Below are positions 63,401-64,000 of a stretch of 64,000 nucleotides of DNA, in pieces. The DNA is taken from the NCBI RefSeq assembly GCF_004027225.2, contig NC_046360.1:1166001-1230000 (forward strand), in the 5' to 3' direction. Origin of the DNA: Strigops habroptila. Lineage: Eukaryota; Chordata; Aves; Psittaciformes; Psittacidae. Position numbers and translations under genes: made by a program. Every line of letters starts with the position of its first letter. Position 1 is the first letter of the stretch. The notes under the pieces were generated by a model. It had not been told where the DNA came from. It was given only the letters and a program-made list of their open reading frames with translations, and did no database searches.

Positions 63401-63925
63401 AGCGGAGCTCTGCCAACACAAACACATCAGTGTGAGGAGAGGAAATGCTCCATGTGCTCCCTTGGCCCCTGCTTTGATCTGACTGCTCCAGCTTTGCCTT
63501 CAGAGGTGACCACAGGCGCTCTGCTCAGCCTGAGAGCAGCAATTCTTGCTGTCAGGACATGGCCGCAGCACAGCTGAGACATCCCAGATGAGGGAACAAG
63601 CCCCACTTCAGCCTGGACACGTCCCACTGGCCCCTCAAATGGTCCCAGGACAACCAAGCCAAGCGTGAAGCTGAAGGCAGCATTTGCACCACAGTAGCTC
63701 TAGTCTGGCCACGAGCTGAGCTGTCTCCTGTAACCCTGCTCTGTGTCCCGTGTTCCCCAAAGCAAGCAGCAGCAGAGCTGCGGTACCTTTCGTGGCTGCA
63801 GCCGTTGGGAGGCCCACCATCGGAGGAGCCGCTCTGGGAGCAGGAGGAGCAGGAGGACTTGCGGGTGCTGGGTTGCCACATGGGAGGCAGAGCAGCGCCC
63901 GGCGTGTCCATCAGGTCCTGGGGCA
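54373..63925 (-). CDS. SGSM1: SGSM1 (RUTBC2) Rab GAP, C-terminal 13 coding exons (5' partial)
   Basis: Thirteen exons, right to left: 63787-63925, 63345-63409, 63012-63157, 62544-62672, 61407-61589, 59239-59310, 57896-58480, 57644-57768, 56121-56203, 55695-55804, 55355-55451, 54796-54963 and 54373-54461. They encode about 662 codons with consistent phases to a TGA/TAA-type stop after LIENK. The protein family has an N-terminal RUN domain (here beyond the right edge) and a C-terminal TBC domain. SGSM1/RUTBC2 is reported as a Rab9A effector and GAP for Rab36, with links to RAP GTPases, and is brain-enriched. The TBC arginine finger IEKDVQR and glutamine finger YVQGM are intact, so the enzyme should be active. 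A variable Ser/acidic insert, mainly the 585-nt exon, splits the TBC domain. Human SGSM1 is about 1150 residues, so roughly the C-terminal 57 percent is present. Confidence 0.95.
54796..54963 (-). CDS. SGSM1: SGSM1 exon, 168 nt, end of TBC domain
   Basis: The acceptor is CTGTTACAG before AACTGGTG and the donor is AATG|GTACAG. The frame includes [36 protein letters not shown] and [13 protein letters not shown], the last helices of the TBC domain. Confidence 0.93.
55355..55451 (-). CDS. SGSM1: SGSM1 exon, 97 nt, TBC core
   Basis: The acceptor is TCTTGACAG before ATTCTGGAC and the donor is AGAGAG|GTGTGT. The frame [20 protein letters not shown] then [12 protein letters not shown] contains the conserved FxYRWFLLxFKRE motif of TBC domains. 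The Glu codon is split with the next exon. Confidence 0.93.
55695..55804 (-). CDS. SGSM1: SGSM1 exon, 110 nt, TBC core
   Basis: The acceptor is CCTGCACAG before AGGCTCTGG and the donor is ATCCAG|GTAACG. The frame reads [19 protein letters not shown], then [18 protein letters not shown], typical mid-TBC helices. It ends in phase 0. Confidence 0.93.
56121..56203 (-). CDS. SGSM1: SGSM1 exon: TBC glutamine finger
   Basis: The acceptor is CTCACACAG before CTACATCTGG and the donor is GATGATG|GTGAGT. The frame [27 protein letters not shown] contains YxQGM, the second catalytic finger. Phases fit both neighbours (split Ser and split Glu codons). Confidence 0.93.
56350..56492 (+). mobile_element. CR1 LINE 3' terminal fragment
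   Basis: From GGCAGTGTTCAAGGCCAGG to GGGATTCTATGGTT, a sense CR1 terminus in the SGSM1 intron 56204-57643, antisense to the gene. Confidence 0.9.
57538..57622 (+). mobile_element. CR1 fragment next to an SGSM1 splice donor
   Basis: TGGGGAGACCTTAGAGCAGC through GACAAGGGCCTGTAGGG is an internal part of the CR1 3' UTR without the terminal tail. It ends about 22 bp from the edge of the arginine-finger exon (57644). It cannot be one split element with the copy at 56350, because the order is wrong for the orientation. Confidence 0.85.
57644..57768 (-). CDS. SGSM1: SGSM1 exon: TBC arginine finger
   Basis: The acceptor is TTTGGGCAG before CCAGAGCTC and the donor is TGCAG|GTGGGA. The frame [28 protein letters not shown]... 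carries the IxxDxxR motif (IEKDVQR) whose Arg is the catalytic finger of TBC GAPs. A CR1 fragment ends about 22 bp past the donor. Confidence 0.93.
57896..58480 (-). CDS. SGSM1: SGSM1 large insert exon, 585 nt
   Basis: The acceptor is CATTGCAG before GTGTTTGAG and the donor is TACTCG|GTGAGT. The 195 codons begin [13 protein letters not shown], include the conserved [20 protein letters not shown] and [16 protein letters not shown], and end SSTGVTYS. Composition is acidic and serine-rich, so the segment is probably disordered. It sits between TBC motif A and the arginine finger. Phase 0 at both ends. Confidence 0.92.
59239..59310 (-). CDS. SGSM1: SGSM1 exon, 72 nt
   Basis: The acceptor is CTCTTGCAG before TCTTCGCAG and the donor is ACCCAG|GTGAGC. 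The 24 codons read [20 protein letters not shown] then SSTQ. It is serine-rich and part of the insert splitting the TBC domain. Phase 0 at both ends, so a cassette exon is possible. Confidence 0.9.
60307..60508 (-). mobile_element. CR1 LINE 3' end fragment
   Basis: CATAGAATCCCAGCCTGG start, the standard 3' block, breaking off at CACCCTCACAGGGTGCAG. In an SGSM1 intron, sense to the gene. Confidence 0.9.
61407..61589 (-). CDS. SGSM1: SGSM1 exon, 183 nt, within the TBC insert
   Basis: The acceptor is CCACGTCAG before GCTGACGAG and the donor is AACGAG|GTGAGG. The 61 codons include [20 protein letters not shown] and [20 protein letters not shown]. Phase 0 at both ends. A long spurious extension is open into both introns. 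Confidence 0.92.
61720..62214 (+). mobile_element. CR1-type LINE fragment of another subfamily, about 495 bp
   Basis: Contains GAGAGGGCCCAGAGAAGGGC, CTCAGGGGAGACCTTATCAC, CCCAGGGAAGTGGTGGATCC and the end GGTCTCTTCCAACCTGGGAT then TCTGGGATTCTATG. This is the common CR1 3' UTR pattern but distinct in sequence from the other copies here. It is the longest element in the window, in the SGSM1 intron 61590-62543, antisense to the gene. Confidence 0.9.
62544..62672 (-). CDS. SGSM1: SGSM1 exon: TBC motif A
   Basis: The acceptor is CTTCCCACAG before AGCTATGAG. The 43 codons contain [20 protein letters not shown], the first TBC signature (R-x-x-V-W), and end MTEAERKE. The donor is GAG|GTTGGT, an unusually weak 5' splice site (see findings). 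Both ends are in phase 0. Confidence 0.92.
63012..63157 (-). CDS. SGSM1: SGSM1 exon, about 146 nt
   Basis: The acceptor is GATGCAG before GGCTGGCC. The frame [19 protein letters not shown] ... [11 protein letters not shown] ends at ACG|GTAGGG. It is the strongly conserved segment just before the TBC A motif. The left boundary is placed by reading-frame arithmetic and could be off by one base. Confidence 0.9.
63345..63409 (-). CDS. SGSM1: SGSM1 exon, 65 nt
   Basis: One base completes the Arg codon from the previous exon. Then 21 codons, [20 protein letters not shown] plus G, and one base, ending at donor GGCT|GTGAGT. The short exon fits both neighbours exactly. It starts the region leading into the TBC domain. 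Confidence 0.92.
63787..63925 (-). CDS. SGSM1: SGSM1 exon: Ser/Cys-rich linker
   Basis: The acceptor is CCCTCTCCCAG before 63925 and the donor is CACGAAAG|GTACCG at 63787. The frame reads PQDLMD, then [20 protein letters not shown] and NGCSHER. This is the conserved serine/cysteine-rich linker between the N-terminal half and the TBC domain. The first two bases complete a codon begun in an exon outside the window. Confidence 0.9.
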
Positions 63926-64000
63926 CTGGGAGAGGGCAGAGAGAGGAGCATCAGCTGCTGCCCGGCACGAGCCAGGCGAGCCACAGGAGGCCAGAGAGGA

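Larger units (their letters stand above)
54464..63786. other. SGSM1 introns: content
   Basis: Twelve introns of 127 bp to about 2.1 kb. Those at 61590-62543, 59311-61406 and 56204-57643 carry CR1 fragments listed separately. The others (for example 63410-63786, 62673-63011, 58481-59238, 55805-56120, 54964-55354, 54462-54795) show nothing beyond unique sequence. Plus-strand ORFs across these exons are shadows of the minus-strand gene. Confidence 0.7.

Noticed and set aside
1..64000. tRNA, rRNA, CRISPR, insertion sequence or viral genes
   Set aside because: No cloverleaf, array or viral polyprotein sequence was noticed. The only mobile elements recognised are CR1 fragments.

Overview
This is vertebrate nuclear DNA, almost certainly from a bird. 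It has long introns with GT-AG splice sites, a CpG island, and about eleven copies of the 3' end of CR1, the dominant avian LINE, ending in the typical ATTCTATG tail. Two protein-coding genes are readable, both on the minus strand and in the same order as on human chromosome 22q11 (SGSM1, then KIAA1671, then the beta-crystallins). No bacterial, phage or CRISPR-type system is present. The ordinary reading is syntenic bird chromosome with a few cryptic exon and promoter signals worth checking.

Right part (54373-63925, minus): the last 13 coding exons of SGSM1 (RUTBC2), a RUN/TBC-domain Rab GTPase-activating protein. They cover about 662 codons up to the natural stop. Every junction keeps frame, and the catalytic Arg (IxxDxxR) and Gln (YxQ) fingers are intact. 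The N-terminal RUN-domain exons lie beyond the right edge.

Left part (9572-20902, minus): KIAA1671, a large, mostly disordered protein of unknown biochemical role. Four consecutive coding exons give about 1664 codons from the natural ATG. The C-terminal exons lie beyond the left edge. Between exon 5 and the left edge sits a separate TATA-containing promoter with a 17-codon first exon, which looks like the start of the short KIAA1671 isoform. A CpG island at about 41.1-42.25 kb, with a minus-strand splice donor at 41574, is the likely main promoter of KIAA1671. That would give a first intron of about 20.7 kb.

Between: 20.9-41.5 kb is the putative KIAA1671 intron 1 (CR1 fragments, a small C-rich tandem repeat). 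42.25-54.37 kb is the SGSM1-KIAA1671 intergenic space plus the unknown extent of the SGSM1 3' UTR. It holds an 11-copy 19-bp minisatellite, a perfect 11-bp inverted repeat and several AT-rich blocks. I could not recognise the LHFPL-family gene (TMEM211/LHFPL7) that lies between these two genes in human. All homology statements rest on recognition by eye. No alignment was run.
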